Of a DNA stretch of 64,000 nucleotides, positions 23,193-36,092 are shown in pieces. Made by a program: the position numbers and the translations under genes. The notes under the pieces are model-generated. The model was given only the letters and a program-made list of their open reading frames with translations. It was not told the DNA's origin and did not search any database. The DNA is from Piper betle (Eukaryota; Streptophyta; Magnoliopsida; Piperales; Piperaceae). The DNA is taken from contig JAURVB010011072.1 in the NCBI GenBank assembly GCA_033002965.1, forward strand, positions 1 to 64,000, in the 5' to 3' direction. Every line of letters begins with the position of its first letter. The stretch's first letter is position 1.

Positions 23193-24351
23193 TGTGTTAA
23201 GTGTTTAAAATATATAATATTTACCCATGTTTTTAATATGATTTTATACTTCCCATGTATAAACATTATTAATTAAATGATATTTTACTTTATTTTTTAG
23301 TGTTAATTAATATTTTATTAGATATGCTTAATTTTTTGTGTTTTAATGCAGAAAAAGATGAATAAATTAAGCTTTGGAATTGAATGATCATGACACTTGC
23401 CCCACCCAATGGATACAAGTTATGATTTTCAATGGAGTCAGGAGTTGGAAACTTGAAGGAACATCATAATTAATTAGATTACGTTGATTTGTGAACACCC
23501 TCTTCAAATTCTTGTATCTCCACTTCTATATAAAGGGGTGGTCATTTGTTGTTGATCATATCTCAACTTCTAGCTTAGTAGTTTAGTGAAAGAAAGTATT
23601 TCTAATTTTTGTAATTTCTTTCTCTTTCATAATAAAAATTAGTTTCTTCTTTATAATATTTTCTATTTTTATTATGGAGTAGTCTTATATTTCGTTCTAG
23701 AGAAGAATGGAACTTAACATGATTTAATTGAATTTATTTGAAGTTCTTACTCTTTTATTCAATCGGATTGTTTGAATTATCATGTTCTAAATGCTAAAAG
23801 TAGATTGATCACCTATTTCTTAGATCATGAGGTTTAATTAGATTTACGGAGAAATTAATTAGATTAGTCATTGATAATTCACCATACGACGAGTCTTTTG
23901 ACTTCTTTGTCGTTGTGGTCGGAAGATACAAAACACCGTATGTGATTGTAAGGCAAATCTTAATGCATTATTTTGTTGATTAATCAATTATCACTGGGAG
24001 GTAGAAATTGAGGCAAAACAATAAAAACATGAAGGAGCGGGAGCCACCATGTCATATAATTATCCTAGATCGACAATCCGAGGGAATAAAGGATAAGAGT
24101 AAGATTTGATGAAGATTGAATTCATGTTAAGGGAAATTCGTTTTTAGAACGAGTTTTTTCAATTTAACTTCTCCTTTTATTTAAAGTTATTATTTAGATT
24201 TAGTTAAGTCAATTATTTTGCTTTGCTCTTAATTTGATTTTCTTTAATTAATTTAAGGAAATTCATCTCTCTGTGGGAACGATACTCAAATTTATCATTA
24301 TATTAATGTTTCGACTGTGTATGCTTGCATGTCACTAAAAATATTCGAACA
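23193..24351 (+). repeat. 5' LTR of the Athila-like element
   Basis: It contains a TATA-like CTATATAAAGG near 23525 followed by TTGATCATATCTC, a plausible core promoter for the element, and AATAAAAATTAG near 23633 as a possible polyadenylation region. It matches the 3' LTR throughout. Confidence 0.9.
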
Positions 24352-24357
24352 AGTTTT

Positions 24358-24375
24358 TGGCGCCGTTGCCAGGGA
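24358..24375 (+). other. Primer binding site of the Athila-like element
   Basis: TGGCGCCGTTGCCAGGGA starts six bases after the LTR end. This form is common in Athila-group elements and is usually ascribed to an Asp tRNA primer; the tRNA assignment is from memory of the family. Confidence 0.85.
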
Positions 24376-24606
24376 GATCAAATTTTCTTAATTAATTTAG
24401 GATTAGAATTTTGAGTGTTTTTATTTTGTTTTAGTGTTTGATTATTTTTAAAAAAAACAAAAAAAGGGAAATAAGGAAAACAAATACTATATCATTGTCT
24501 TCTTCCTTGTTATCATTTATTTGTTATCAATTATTTATGCATAGATTAGTGCGGTCACCCTTGTCTTTTTGTGATCCAAAGATTGAAAGGACTTTGAGAA
24601 ACTTGT

Positions 24607-25327
24607 GTGCCACTGGAAGAAGAAGCCATGCATCCAAGGAGGACTACCAGAGTTTTAGAATTAGATGCACTTACTGCTTTATCTACTCAGGTTAGTGCTT
24701 TAGCTAATCAAGTTCAAAATCTTAATATGGAGGGACATGTTAAGGCTGTAGAACCAAGGTGTGAATGGTGTGGACAAGGACATTTTACAGGTCAATCTGT
24801 AACTGATCAAATAAACTACGTAGACAACTTTAATATGAACAACAATCCCTATTCCAATACCTATAATGCAGGTTGGCACAATAACCTCAATTTTTCATGG
24901 AATAATTCTCAACACTCGACTGTTGTCCCCAATAATCCACCACCACCATCAAAACATTATCAACCCCTTCACTTTCTTTTTAGCAACAACAACAACAACA
25001 ACCGGATTTGATCCAAATGTTCAATTCCGTGTAACAAACTATGCAACAATTTATGCAGAATTAGCAACAACAACAACAACAGTTTATGCAACAAGTTATG
25101 GTGCAATTAAACAAGGAACCAAATGAGCGACCCAAGGGTCTACTTCCTAGCCAACTAGAACAACCAAGGAATGATGGTCAAGAGTATTGCAAAGCTATAA
25201 CAACCCAGAGTGTTATTACTTTACAAGAACTAGTTCAGCCCAATGAAGTTAAGGAAAAAGATGAAAAACCAAATAAGGAAAATGAACTCAATATATTGGT
25301 TAGCTTACTCGGATGCAAAGGGGATTA
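24607..25327 (+). pseudogene. Athila-like gag remnant
   Basis: The frame from 24607 has LTALSTQVSALANQVQNL and the zinc knuckle CEWCGQGHFTGQ, whose last cysteine is missing. It continues INYVDNFN, NNPYSNTYNAGWHNNLNFSW, the conserved asparagine-rich Athila Gag tail. After a stop and frame change the next frame (25086 on) reads GLLPSQLEQPRNDGQEYCKAI, the segment just before protease (family form ...CKAITLRSG). CAA-repeat tracts at 24985-25085 have caused frame changes. Confidence 0.85.
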
Positions 25328-25916
25328 GTTTAGTAATTCATTACATAAAACCATAAATTCTCTTTGTGAAGAAGATATTGATGTAGATGAGATGGTTAAA
25401 GTATTAGATTCACAACCAATTTTGCCTCGGCGATTCAAAATTGTGGAAACATTAGATCTACCATTCCACAGATTGCTGCCATCAGTTGAAGTACCACCTA
25501 TTTTGGAGCTAAAGCAACTTCCAAAACATCTCAAGTATACTTTCTTAGGGCTTAATGACACTCTTCCTATTATTATATCTTCAGAGCTAACTATATTGCA
25601 GAAAGAGAACCTGCTTAGAATACTAAAAGATCACAAGTCAGCTATTGCTTGGACTATAGCAGACAAATATGGCATCTGGTATGGTTGCTGTCATTTTCTC
25701 CTGGACAAAAGCTTTTTCCACATGGTGCAATTGAAATTAAGACTGAATAAGGGGATCAATCATTTAAAGTCAATGAAGAATGGGTCAAGTGTAAATTTAG
25801 TTATTCATGATAATCATCCACCGACTAATTGGTTGAGGGAGTTCTCTTTCACTTCTTTCTCCTCATTTTTATTTTTGAGGACAATGCTTAGTTTAAGTTT
25901 GGGGGTGATGCCTTAA
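25328..25916 (+). pseudogene. Athila-like pol remnant with large deletion
   Basis: The frame 25392-25677 reads PPILELKQLPKHLKYTFLG, DTLPIIISSELT and HKSAIAWTIADKYGI, the linker just before reverse transcriptase. It then jumps to a short piece (about 25720-25790) resembling the integrase C-terminal end (PHGAIEI..KVN-like, in broken frames). RT, RNase H and the integrase core, several kilobases in intact elements, are missing between about 25677 and 25710. A polypurine-like TTTAAGTTTGGGGGTGATGC follows at about 25890. Confidence 0.8.
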
Positions 25917-27290
25917 TTTTGTGTATATTGTTCATGCTTGACTCATGTTTAGATTTAGATATATATATATATATATAATATTATTAATTGTGTATTTTAG
26001 TATAAAAATTTTATTATACAATGGCATTAGTCTCTTGGTTCAATGATAGATAGATGTGAATTAGTCTTACCTTTCTTGGAAAAACTTGATTAATTGATAT
26101 GAGGGATGAACTGAATAAAAGATTGCATTCGAGAGTTGGTTCTCTACCTTATATTATTTTCCCAATCCTTTGGTTTAGAAGATTTCAATGAATGTTTTGC
26201 AATAAGGATTGTAAATGATGGACCATGACTTTAAGAATTTGCCATAGTGACTTTCGAGGCAAAATATTTGGCTTGCCATGTTGATGGAAAATGATATAGG
26301 CATTTCTTTTTGATGAGTCTGGGCCTTTCTTCAAGCCTACCTAATATGAATTATCCTCTGTACACAATTTCATGGCCTTTATTATACATATTTGTTTAAT
26401 TACCCTTATTTTAGCCTTGGCCTTTTTATTGAAAATATATCTTGCTGCTTGAGTCCTAGTACCCTAGTGTTTTGAATGCGTTCTAAATTCTAACAAGGAT
26501 GAAACTTTGAGTAGTATAGGGGGAAGGCATTGCTTATCATAGAGTGGTGGTTGAGTAGATAGTGTGGACTTTCCTAACACTTTGCTTTGTAAAAAAAAAG
26601 AGAAGAAAAAGAAAGAAAAAAAGAAGAAGAAGAAATTGAAAAAAAGAAAAAGATGAGGCAATGATCCTCCACCAGTAAATACAAGATGAAGCAATAGTCT
26701 TCCACTGGTTTGAAATAAAAGGAAAAAGAAAAAGCAAGAGGTAGTGAATGGAAAATCAAAGCAAAGTTAGTTTTTATATTAGGTCAACTCGATACTACAT
26801 TTAAGGAAGTTTGTGTCATATTGCTTGGGGATTTATTGTACATGTATGCCAAGATTTAGAAAGGATTTTTAATTCTAGGGTGCAAATTAGCCTCTGATTT
26901 TTCTATCTTGTTTATCCTATTTTTGGTCCCTAGCCCCTGACCCCGTTACAACCTATAAAGACCTATTGATTCCATTAAATTGACATTGCCTACATTAGTG
27001 GATATGGGAGTGAAAGGTGAACATATTTAAGCATGTGCTTGATTGTATTCTCTTGGTTGCAGATGAGAATGATAAGCTAATAGATTATCTTACCCACACA
27101 TACACGTAGAGCCTTCTTTTGGGTGTGATTGATGAAAGGGAATTTCTGATTTAATTGACATCTTGTTGCCTCTGGATAGTTTGATTACGAATCATATGAG
27201 AACATAATGGGGACTAAGTATTTTTGTGTAGTAAAATTTTCTTTGTTATGATGTTTTGCTCGGGACGCGCAAAAGTTTAAGGTTTGTGGG
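25917..27290 (+). other. Non-coding 3' region of the Athila-like element
   Basis: No gene is seen. It holds a long A/G-rich tract (about 26588-26740) of AAGAAG-type repeats; the reverse ORFs over it are Phe/Ser low-complexity shadows. The last bases before the 3' LTR, AAAAGTTTAAGGTTTGTGGG, form the terminal PPT. Confidence 0.7.
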
Positions 27291-28448
27291 TGCGTTAAGT
27301 GTTTAAAATATATAATATTTACCCATATTTTTAATATGATTTGTACTTCCCAGGTATAAATATTATTAATTAATTGATATTTTACTTTATTTTTTGGTGT
27401 TAATTAATATTTTATTAGATATGCTTAATTTTGTTGTTTTAATTCAAAAAAGTTGAATAAATGAAGCTTTAGAATTGAATGGTCATGACACTTGCCCTAC
27501 CCAATGGATACAAGTTATGGTGTTCAATGGAGTCGAGGAGTTAGAAACTTAAAGGGACATCATAATTAATTAGACTACGTCGATTTGTGAACACCCTCTT
27601 CGAATTCTTGTATCTCCACTTCTATATAAAGGGGTGGTCATTTGTTGTTGATCATATCTCTAACTTTTGGCTTAGCAGTTTAGTGAAAGAAAATATTTCT
27701 AGTTTTTGTAATTTCTTTCTCTTTCATAATAAAAATTAGTTTCTTTTTTATATTATTTTCTATTTTTATTATGGAATAGTCTTTTATTTCGTCTTAGAGA
27801 AGAATGGAACTTAACATGATTTAATTAAATTTATTTCAAGCTCTTACTCCTTTATTTAATCGGATCGTTTGAATTATCATGTTCTAAATGCTAATAATAG
27901 ATTGATCGCCTATATATTAGATCATGAGGTTTAATTAGATTTTGGGAGAAATTAATTAGATTAGTCATTGATAATTCATCATACGACGAGTCTTTTAACT
28001 TGTTTGTCGTTGTGGTGGGAAGATACATAATACTGTATGCGATTGTAAGGCAAATCTTTATGCATTATTTTATTGATTAATCAATTATCACCGGGAGGTA
28101 GAAATTAAGGCAAAATAATAGAAACATGAAAGAGCGGGAGCCACCATGTCATATAATTATCCTAGATCGACAATTCGAGGGAATAAAGGATAAGAGTAAG
28201 ATTTGATGAAGATTGAATTCATGTTAAGGGAAATTCGATTCTAAAACAAGTTTTATCATTTTAACTTCTCCTTTTATTTAAAGTTATTGTTTAGATTTAG
28301 TTAAGTCCATTATTTTGCTTTGCTCTTAATTTGATTTTCTTTAATTAATTTAAGGAAATTCATCTCTCTGTGGGAACGATACTCGAATTTATCATTATAT
28401 TAATGTTTCGACCGTGTATACTTGCATGTCACTAAAAATATTCGAACA
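27291..28448 (+). repeat. 3' LTR of the Athila-like element
   Basis: Matches 23193-24351 end to end, including CTATATAAAGG (near 27623), AATAAAAATTAG and the terminal ATTCGAACA. Differences are scattered substitutions and 1-3 bp indels, suggesting an insertion of some age. Confidence 0.9.
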
Positions 28449-28945
28449 GATATCAACAATAAGTTATTGATAACACTATGGTTGAATGATGAGTAGAACC
28501 ATTAGGTTTTTCCCTTTATTCAGACATTTGTTGATTAAATCACTTTGACAATCACTATAGACTTAAACTCTAGACATGTCAAAATGGTTAGGGATAGTAA
28601 AAGTTATAGTGTAGTCAGTATGAATAAGTGAAATAGTTGAGGTTGGGATTTTTGAGTTGCTTGCTCTGGTGTGAGTAATGACAGTGAATGAAATTGTTTT
28701 ATGTCTCAATTAGTAGGTATGCACCAGTTGCCAGGTTAGGATGTAAGAAGAAGGTAATAAGTGAGTTGATTTTCACGAATGTGATTAGTTCATCATGATT
28801 ATTCAGGTTATGTAGTGATAACATTTATTTAATAATCTTACATGTCTTGAAGTCTTTGTTTTTGTTAAATGTTGGTGAACATATATACTTATACATTACA
28901 TTTATACATCATATAGTTAGAATTGGAGTTAGTATTAAGTTGTGA
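28449..28945. other. Intergenic DNA, no gene seen
   Basis: No coding or structured repeat is recognised. Confidence 0.5.
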
Positions 28946-31441
28946 TGTGATACCTTGATTTTGGTTCACTTAAGAACTAAATCAAGAATGTTACAATCGA
29001 GTCTAAGTCATGTCTAAAGTTGTTAGTCTATAAGACTCAATCAATAATATAGATCAAAATAACTACTTTGACATCAAGAGAATGGAAGACAAAAACTCAT
29101 TAAATATAAATAAAAGTATAAATGAAAATAATTGCATTGAGCTCAAGTGTGTGTAACGTTTATCTATCCTCCCACTAAAGCCGACTTAAGATCACAAGAC
29201 CTATATGTATAATAGGAAAGATGTTAGTAACAAGTGTTACTGGTCCAGAAATAACTAATAGTCAAATTAGCACAGGAGAGCTGACCTTCATATTAAATAT
29301 AATTATTTATATATTTCGACACAAAATCTCTCATAAGGGTGCTAATTAAGAGCTATAGGCTTTGGCTCGACAACATCCCATTCTTACTCATCTCATACCT
29401 CGGCAAACTCTAAAGCTATCCCTTGTGTGGGAACATAAATTTCTTTTCGTGATTCCTTTAGCCCTCTACATCCATCGTATCATTCTTGGCCCTGAGCAAA
29501 GAGGCTGAGTACTCTCAGGCATGCACCTTCAATACTCTTTAAAATCATAAGTCTTGACATTAGGGCTTTCGAAATTAGACTCGAGGGTTCTCATCCTTGA
29601 AGATTATTAATCTCAAAAGTAAAATGATTATAAATGGCCCGTGTTGAGTGGGGTCTGATAAAATAGTTACTTAACACATTTGGCGATCTGAAAATTAAAT
29701 CAGATATAGACTATAACAACAAAAACTTAAAAGAGTCCTAATGGACTTGTGGTCCTAGCTCCAAGTGTGACGTCTCATTTACGGCAATCTCGGACTCCGA
29801 AACCTTCATCGTTACCCATTGCTAAGTAAAATACTTAAATCTTTAATAGTTTGTGGTGTGTTTTCACATCATCAATGCATCCTAATGAAGAACCGTGCTA
29901 TATAAACCTACAACAAAACATCGAGCACGTAAATTGAGATATAATAAGGAAAAGAACAAATAAATAAATAAATAAATATACACATGAATAACTAGATAAA
30001 TAATAAATACATGAAAATAATAATACTCTAATCATAAATTAATAATATAATTATGCTATATAAATACACGACTAAACATGAATAAATATCACATATATTT
30101 GTGTGAGTAAACATATAAAAAATTAAATAATTAAATACTTAATCATTTTATAAATAAATATATAAACAAACAATTAGTTAAGTTTAATTAATCATGAATA
30201 AAAATAATAACATAGTTATCCAATGTAGAATAAGTAATTAAATTCAAATAAATAATAACATACACACAACGAACAAATAGATAAATAAAAAAATAAATAA
30301 ATAAAATTTAGTAAACATAAATAATATTAATATTAATAAATAAATATATCAATAATGATAATAATAAACAATCACATAAGCATTCATCATATATGACAAA
30401 CATATAAATAAAAAGAAATATATAATGAATTAATAAATAAATAAAACACTCATAGTAGCAAAATATGCTAAATAATATTAATATGCATATAAACTAATGT
30501 AGGAGCTCTCGAATTACAAAAATCAGTCAAAAAATGACTGAAAATGGGTTAAAACAATTTGAAAATAGCAAGCGTAGTCAACCCACTCAAATCGAGCGAG
30601 TCGACTCTGCCGAGTCTTGCAACAATGTTGGCAGAGCTGGACTCGGTTGCTGGGTAAGGCAGCTGGATGCAGATGCGGACTCAGGCATGCAAACAGGTTG
30701 GCAGGCAGGTGAATAGGGTCAGGCAAGACGATGCGAACACGGGCTGGTGACATTAACGCAGGCAAATGGGTCTGACAGGGCAGGCTGCGCCCATCTACAA
30801 AAAACATCGAAGTGGAGCGATTGGGGTCGCTGCTAGTTGGAATCGACAGCCCAGGTGCAAAGGAAGATGATGTTGGTGGTGGTGGTGGTCCGAAGAGTCT
30901 TTTCATTGGCTGGCCGGAAAAAGGCCAAAAGGAGGCGGAATTACCGTCGGGTGTGGTAGTGTAACCAGTGGTGATTGCGGTCATGGCGGTGGTCATGGGT
31001 GGTCTCAAAATGAATATCTTGGAAAGGTAAACCTATTCCGATGGTTGGATCTGCTGGAGGTGGCTCACCGTTGCCAAAAAATGGCTTGAACGACAGCCAC
31101 AACGGACCTTGCTGTCAAAAAGCCGTTGCTGGCGGCAACTATGGCGACGCTGGTGGTCATGAGAGGTGTGGATATATAGCTTGTCATAAGGCAGTCATGG
31201 GGGTGCCAGTCTAGTAGGTAGGGGAGGGCCGAAGACTCGCCGGCAGTGAGCCGAAGTGGCGGCGGCACTAGGGGTGGAAACTCCAAAAATCGTAGGAAAT
31301 CTTTGAAAAATAACTTGGTGAAGTTAGGGTTGACGTGGATGGCTCTGATCTTGCCATGTGGAATAATTTGAACATCCGACAACTCATGGCTTAGTGGGGC
31401 TCACCTATGGGCATGTGCAATATGTACACACACACACACAT

Positions 31442-31483
<42 letters not shown>

Positions 31484-31575
31484 GAAATGCTCGAATCGAG
31501 ACTGCCCAAAGTCAAAACTAACTCAAGTCCTAAGAGTGACTCTATAAAGGAAAATTGAGGTAAGAAGGCTAAATG
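28946..31575 (-). repeat. LARD-family LTR, minus orientation
   Basis: The low end reads TGTGATACCTTGATTTTGG then TTCACTTAAGAACTAAATC, aligned with TGTAACACCCCAAATCCGG and TTCACGCTCGTGAACCGAAT at 44139. Further landmarks shared with the LARD LTRs are AACAAGTGTTACTGG (29230), GCCGAGTACTCTCAGGCA-type text (29510), the GGGTTCTCATCC segment (29585) and a GC-rich block at 30590-31300 equivalent to 47780-48420. The region 29940-30480 is AT-rich with TAAATAAATA runs. No LTR-type end is visible near 31575, where the next LTR begins, so the copy is truncated. Short ORFs in the GC-rich block are not supported as genes. Confidence 0.7.
31424..31481. repeat. (CA)n-(TA)n compound microsatellite
   Basis: About eight CA units followed, after TAGA, by a long TA run. 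Confidence 0.95.
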
Positions 31576-34500
31576 TGTAACACCCCATTTTTCGGTCCAA
31601 GGGTGGACCGAAGTGCAATGTTATAATTTAGAAAACTATTCGTTGGATTAGTCTCGTAAAAACTTTACGGAAGCGAATCTCAACCCTTGAGGAGGTTTAA
31701 GACAAGCAACCTTATAGGGTTTCATCACATATGCATGTTGATTCATACTAGCATAGAGAAACTTTTAAACTTAAGAATTCACCCCTAGCTACAATAGAGG
31801 CAAAACCTACTGTGCGAGGTGACTCTTAAAAATGCTAATGATCACTCTCAACTGTAGAAGAGGCACACACCGACTACAATCTTGAGGTTGCATGTTGTGA
31901 CATGAACCTTTTCTTAGTACTTAGTTTAAGTGATTTGTTACATTTCTTAATTTCTTACAAGAGGATGAATGCAGAGAATTTGAACATGGGTCGTGGTTAC
32001 CTATTCCACATACCTGACATGTGCAAGAAAATAAAATAATTAAATATACCATCATCGGAAGCCAGGGCATCAAACCCTAACACCCAGACTTCACATGGGT
32101 CTTCAAGCGGTGTGAACAGTATGCTCCTCCTATCCATGTTTCTTTATCACACACTCACACAGCTACAACAGATATGTTTCGCGTACCTGGTACGCTCCTC
32201 ATCGTGTTCCAAGACTTTGAGGCTTATACCTTGGAGAAGATAGTTAGAGTGCCCCAAAGTGTATCTGCACCACAATGATAATGTAATTATATATAAAGCA
32301 CACGTGCACAATAACGATCAATTGACTTATCCTGAAACATACAAGTTTATAAAACTTTAGGGCTTATTCCAGTAACATGATACATCTAAATTTCATATCA
32401 ACTTGATAATTAACACAAATATAACATGAAATCCCCCTCCATGAGCCGTCTGATCCATCCACCTACGCTGGTCAAGAAGACTAAACACCTACATATATTA
32501 GAGAAAAAACGTCAGCAATCAAAGAATTGATTACCAGTCCTGTAGAGACTAGGAGTATAGCATTATTGGCAAATGAGTATCTAAACAGCCACGAAAAAGT
32601 TGTAGAAACTTCAAGAATCATAAAGGGTGATAAGTGAAGGCTGATGCGGCCACATATCATACCATAATTGCCTACAAAGAGGCATCTTACAAACATATAG
32701 ACATACATCTATTGCTTATGCCTTCACATCTTCCATTTATCATCAGCCACAGTACCCATGTGGCTTGGAACCAATGTGCCACAATTTCTGGAAATGCGCT
32801 GCGTTCGCAGTACCCTACATACATTGCACTACTTAAGGGTAGAAGGGCTACTAGTGTAATTTGCATATCTTCATACCACTCACTCTCTTATTTGTAAAAT
32901 CTATAAAAATGAGCGTACTTATATAGTTGGCTTAGGGAAGAAGCTTGTATCATACATTTCTGGAGCTTAAGTTAAAAAACCAACAAGGGATCTCATCCTT
33001 GTAGTTTTATTAAACATACGAAAAAATATGACAAAATGGCCCGGTATCGGAGAGATCCAATAAAAGTGCCGCCACACTATCGTATTGTTTAAAACATGAT
33101 TAAACATGCCACTCAAGAGCCAAACATAAGGGTGAAGCAAGAAAGTCCTACGGACTCGGGTGAGTGGAGCTCTACGTCCTTAATCAATGAGCTTAACTAG
33201 CGTAATCTAATATGAGATGGAATCCGAATCACAATCGGATTACGATGGCACACAAGATGAAGCAAAGCCTCCACATATATACAATATGTAAAACTTAATT
33301 AACTTACTTATTTTACTTAGTAATGGGTTAAACCTCATTAGGTAGTTTAATTTAAGGTTTGGGGTTACAATTCTACTTAGTGCATGATTTCATACTTAGG
33401 GTTTAATCGCCAAACTTAATCGAACGATTTTTCGGACAAACCAAATGGTATCCGATTAATCTAAAATTGGAACCCCTAGTTCAAGACACCCTAAGGGTTT
33501 GTCATAAATATTAACAAGTGATAATATGTGGATTATCATGTTGATTGAGGTCAATTAAGGTCAGATTAATGTGCTGTGAACAATACTCTGTCACTATACA
33601 TCAAACTTCAAAATTTTGGCCCATGGGCCCGAGAAGTCCAAATGGGCCTGGGTCAATTGGAATAGTTATATAACACTTGAAAGATTAACCCATTAATATT
33701 TTAGGTCCAATTTTCTTGTAATTGGGCCTACGTAATCTTTCCAATCTTAAATTCTGATTTAGTAATTTCTGTAATTTACCCAACTATGGTAAAATTAGAA
33801 AATTTTACTGAATTAAATACATACCCAAGTGCTCCAAACATTCACATAGACAATATTAGGATACTTAGTAAACTCTTTAATTTATTATCTAATTTTCCCA
33901 CAGATGAATATATTTTCCACAGATTTTTCAATTCAAATAATAGAAACAGGATTATGAACTTAGTTCATGTGTACTCCAAAATTTTGATCAAATTAACCAG
34001 TAGAATGAATTTTGTTTAGCTCTAAAATTTTCAAGGTTTGATAAACAATTATTTTTTTATTAGGTAATCTTTATAGATTTTTATGTGATCTAAGTTTTAG
34101 TCGAACATGTAACTAAATACAAAACATAGGCAGTCAATACAGAAAACAGCAGATGCACACAATGATTCATTAATTTTGTTCAGGCATTAGTAGAGGTAAT
34201 TTTAGTATGGTAAATTTATGATATTAAGATCACAACATTATTAACATATGATCATATGATATATTATGAAATTAAAATCATAATAAGGTGTAAAAATTGG
34301 GGAAATGGGTGATCAGGTCAGTGGAAACTTGAAAGTTGCCACCTTTAATCCAATTTTGAACTTTATCATGATCCTTCATGCCAAATCAGTCGACATGTTC
34401 AGGATGTAACTTGTAGATTTATGTTGTGTGAAAACGAAAAGACCAAGATCATACAAATCGGAAATCTAAAACATGAGTTATGTATTTTATGCTCAACTAG

Positions 34501-36092
34501 TGCAGATCTGGACACACAAGTGATACAAAAATCATAATTATTTATATACGCATGATAATGACATGAAAATACCTCTCAAAATTCTTTAAGAGTCATATCT
34601 ACATGGTACAAATATAATAAAAATGAAAACGACAACATCAATATACAAAACAGCAACGCAAACAAGAATCATCAACCAAAACCGAGAAGGAATATACCTT
34701 GAACGGTTCAAGGGGAGGTCACTTAGAGTTTTCTAACTCCAAGTCCTTCAACCCTTAAAAGAAGAACATCTTGAAAGGCCAAAGAAGGATAGAGAGAGCT
34801 CAAAGAGTGGAGAAGAAGGTTGGGAGAAGGAGTGGAAAGGTGAGGGAGTGGGTGGATTTTTATAGAAGAAATGTGGTTGGTTTGGTGATGTCATAGGTAT
34901 GGGTACCATACCTAAAGAGGAATGGGTTGGCTTGGTGATGTCATAGAGGTATGGGTGTCATACCTCTAGAGTTATGGGTGCCATACCTGTAGAAGTATGG
35001 GTGCCATACCTATAGAGGTATGAGTGTCATACCTATAGAGGTATGGGTGTCATACCTATAAGGGTATGGGCGCCATAATTTTTATAAAAGAAGTGTGGTT
35101 GGTTTGGTAATGTCATAGGTATGGGTACCACACCTAAAGAGGAATAGGTTGGCTTGGTGATGTTATAGAGGTATGAGTGTCATACCTGTAGGGGATGGGT
35201 GTCATACCTTTAGATGTATGGGGTGGATTAGCTAAAGCAGTATGGGTTGGGTTAGCTAAAGAAGTATGGGTTGGGTTAGCTAAAAGAGATATGGGTTGGG
35301 TTATCTCCAAACCCATAAACTTAGGGTTTAACACTAAAGCGATCGGGTCCACCTCGGGAATTGCATTACAGATCGCGAAAGGGGTTAGGATAGTCCGAAA
35401 AGTTATCAAACACACAAAAGACACGAGAGGGACACGATCCTAACATCTAACTATATATGATTAAATTAGACCAAACATGAACAAAAAAAAATGTGACATA
35501 TCCAAATAGGCATACCGAGCGCTGAAGGAGGCTAAGGGCGGGCAACTCACACATACCTAGATACCATACATAAATACGCTGCAAAATAGCCGATTAAGCA
35601 ACTCGATCTAGGTCACGACCAAACCGAAATTAAAACCATTGAGCAAAAAACCTGGGTTTTACAAAATGGGCCTCAAAACCCTGAACTCAATCGGGTAAAA
35701 ATCTACGACTTAATCAAGCTGGGCCCATATGGGCAATTCAGTAGTTCAAAATCCCAAAGATGCATGTAAATGAGATACTATGAAAATCCCAAATAGCTAC
35801 TAAACGCTTTAACGGCCTAGATCTAGGCTTAAAACCCTAGCTAACCCATAAAAATCATTTGTGTGCCTCGTATATACACTGATGAAGCATGCTCTGCTAT
35901 AACCTAACTGAAGGTATCATCTACATATCAGGCATACTCAACTACCAAAACATGCTCATATGTCCATCTGGGCTCCATACTCATGGTTTGAAAACTGGTT
36001 TGACTTAAGCTTGCTTGAACCAACTCAAGACTGGCCCAATCCAGGAAAAACTACAAGCGGGTAAAACCCTAACCCTAAGTTGGGGTTTTACA
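31576..36092 (-). repeat. Complete large LTR (about 4.5 kb), minus orientation
   Basis: It runs from TGTAACACCCCATTTTTCGG (31576) to GTTGGGGTTTTACA (36092), i.e. TGTAAAACCCC...GGGGTGTTACA on the minus strand, the termini of this LARD family. Shared internal landmarks include CAAACCCTAACACC (32072), GTACCTGGTACGCTCC (32186) and CAACAAGGGATCTCATCC (32982). No PBS follows its 3' end and no PPT precedes its 5' end, so it may be a solo LTR. Immediate flanks (AAATG, TGTGA) do not match. It contains the palindromic minisatellite listed below. No protein-coding region is supported. A second LTR-like terminus (GGGTTTTACA) at about 35664 leaves some doubt about the upper boundary. Confidence 0.65.
34857..35310. 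repeat. Palindromic minisatellite within the LTR
   Basis: Units of about 23 bp, each containing a near-palindrome GGTATGGGTGNCATACC, occur about seven times between 34890 and 35070 and three more times to about 35215. A block of about 105 bp (34857-34960, TTTTTATAGAAGAAATGTGG...) is repeated at 35077-35190, giving a higher-order duplication. From 35216 to 35310 a different unit, GTATGGGTTGGGTTAGCTAAA, occurs about four times. Confidence 0.9.

Larger units (their letters stand above)
23193..28448 (+). mobile_element. Athila-like Ty3/gypsy element, internally deleted
   Basis: Direct repeats 23193-24351 and 27291-28448 (about 1.16 kb each, clearly over 90% alike) are LTRs beginning TGTGTTAAGTGTTTAAAA and ending ATTCGAACA. 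The PBS TGGCGCCGTTGCCAGGGA follows the 5' LTR. The internal part holds gag, a short piece of pol and a long non-coding 3' region with TTAAGTTTGGGGG, as in Athila/Tat-group elements. RT, RNase H and integrase are nearly all deleted. Flanks AACAT and GATAT do not form a good target duplication. Confidence 0.88.

Noticed and set aside
26464..26759. Phe/Ser-rich reverse ORFs
   Set aside because: They are the complement of an A/G-rich tract in the Athila-like 3' region.
23188..28453. Target duplication for the Athila-like element
   Set aside because: Flanks AACAT and GATAT match at three of five positions, too weak to claim.
30523..31382. Reverse ORFs of 161 and 105 codons in a GC-rich stretch
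   Set aside because: They lie in the GC-rich block of a LARD LTR; equivalent blocks at 47790-48440 and 54236-54913 have different, non-homologous frames, so they are shadows of composition.
36060..36092. Telomere-like AACCCTAACCCTAAG
   Set aside because: Only two units, and it coincides with the start of a LARD LTR that begins TGTAAAACCC.
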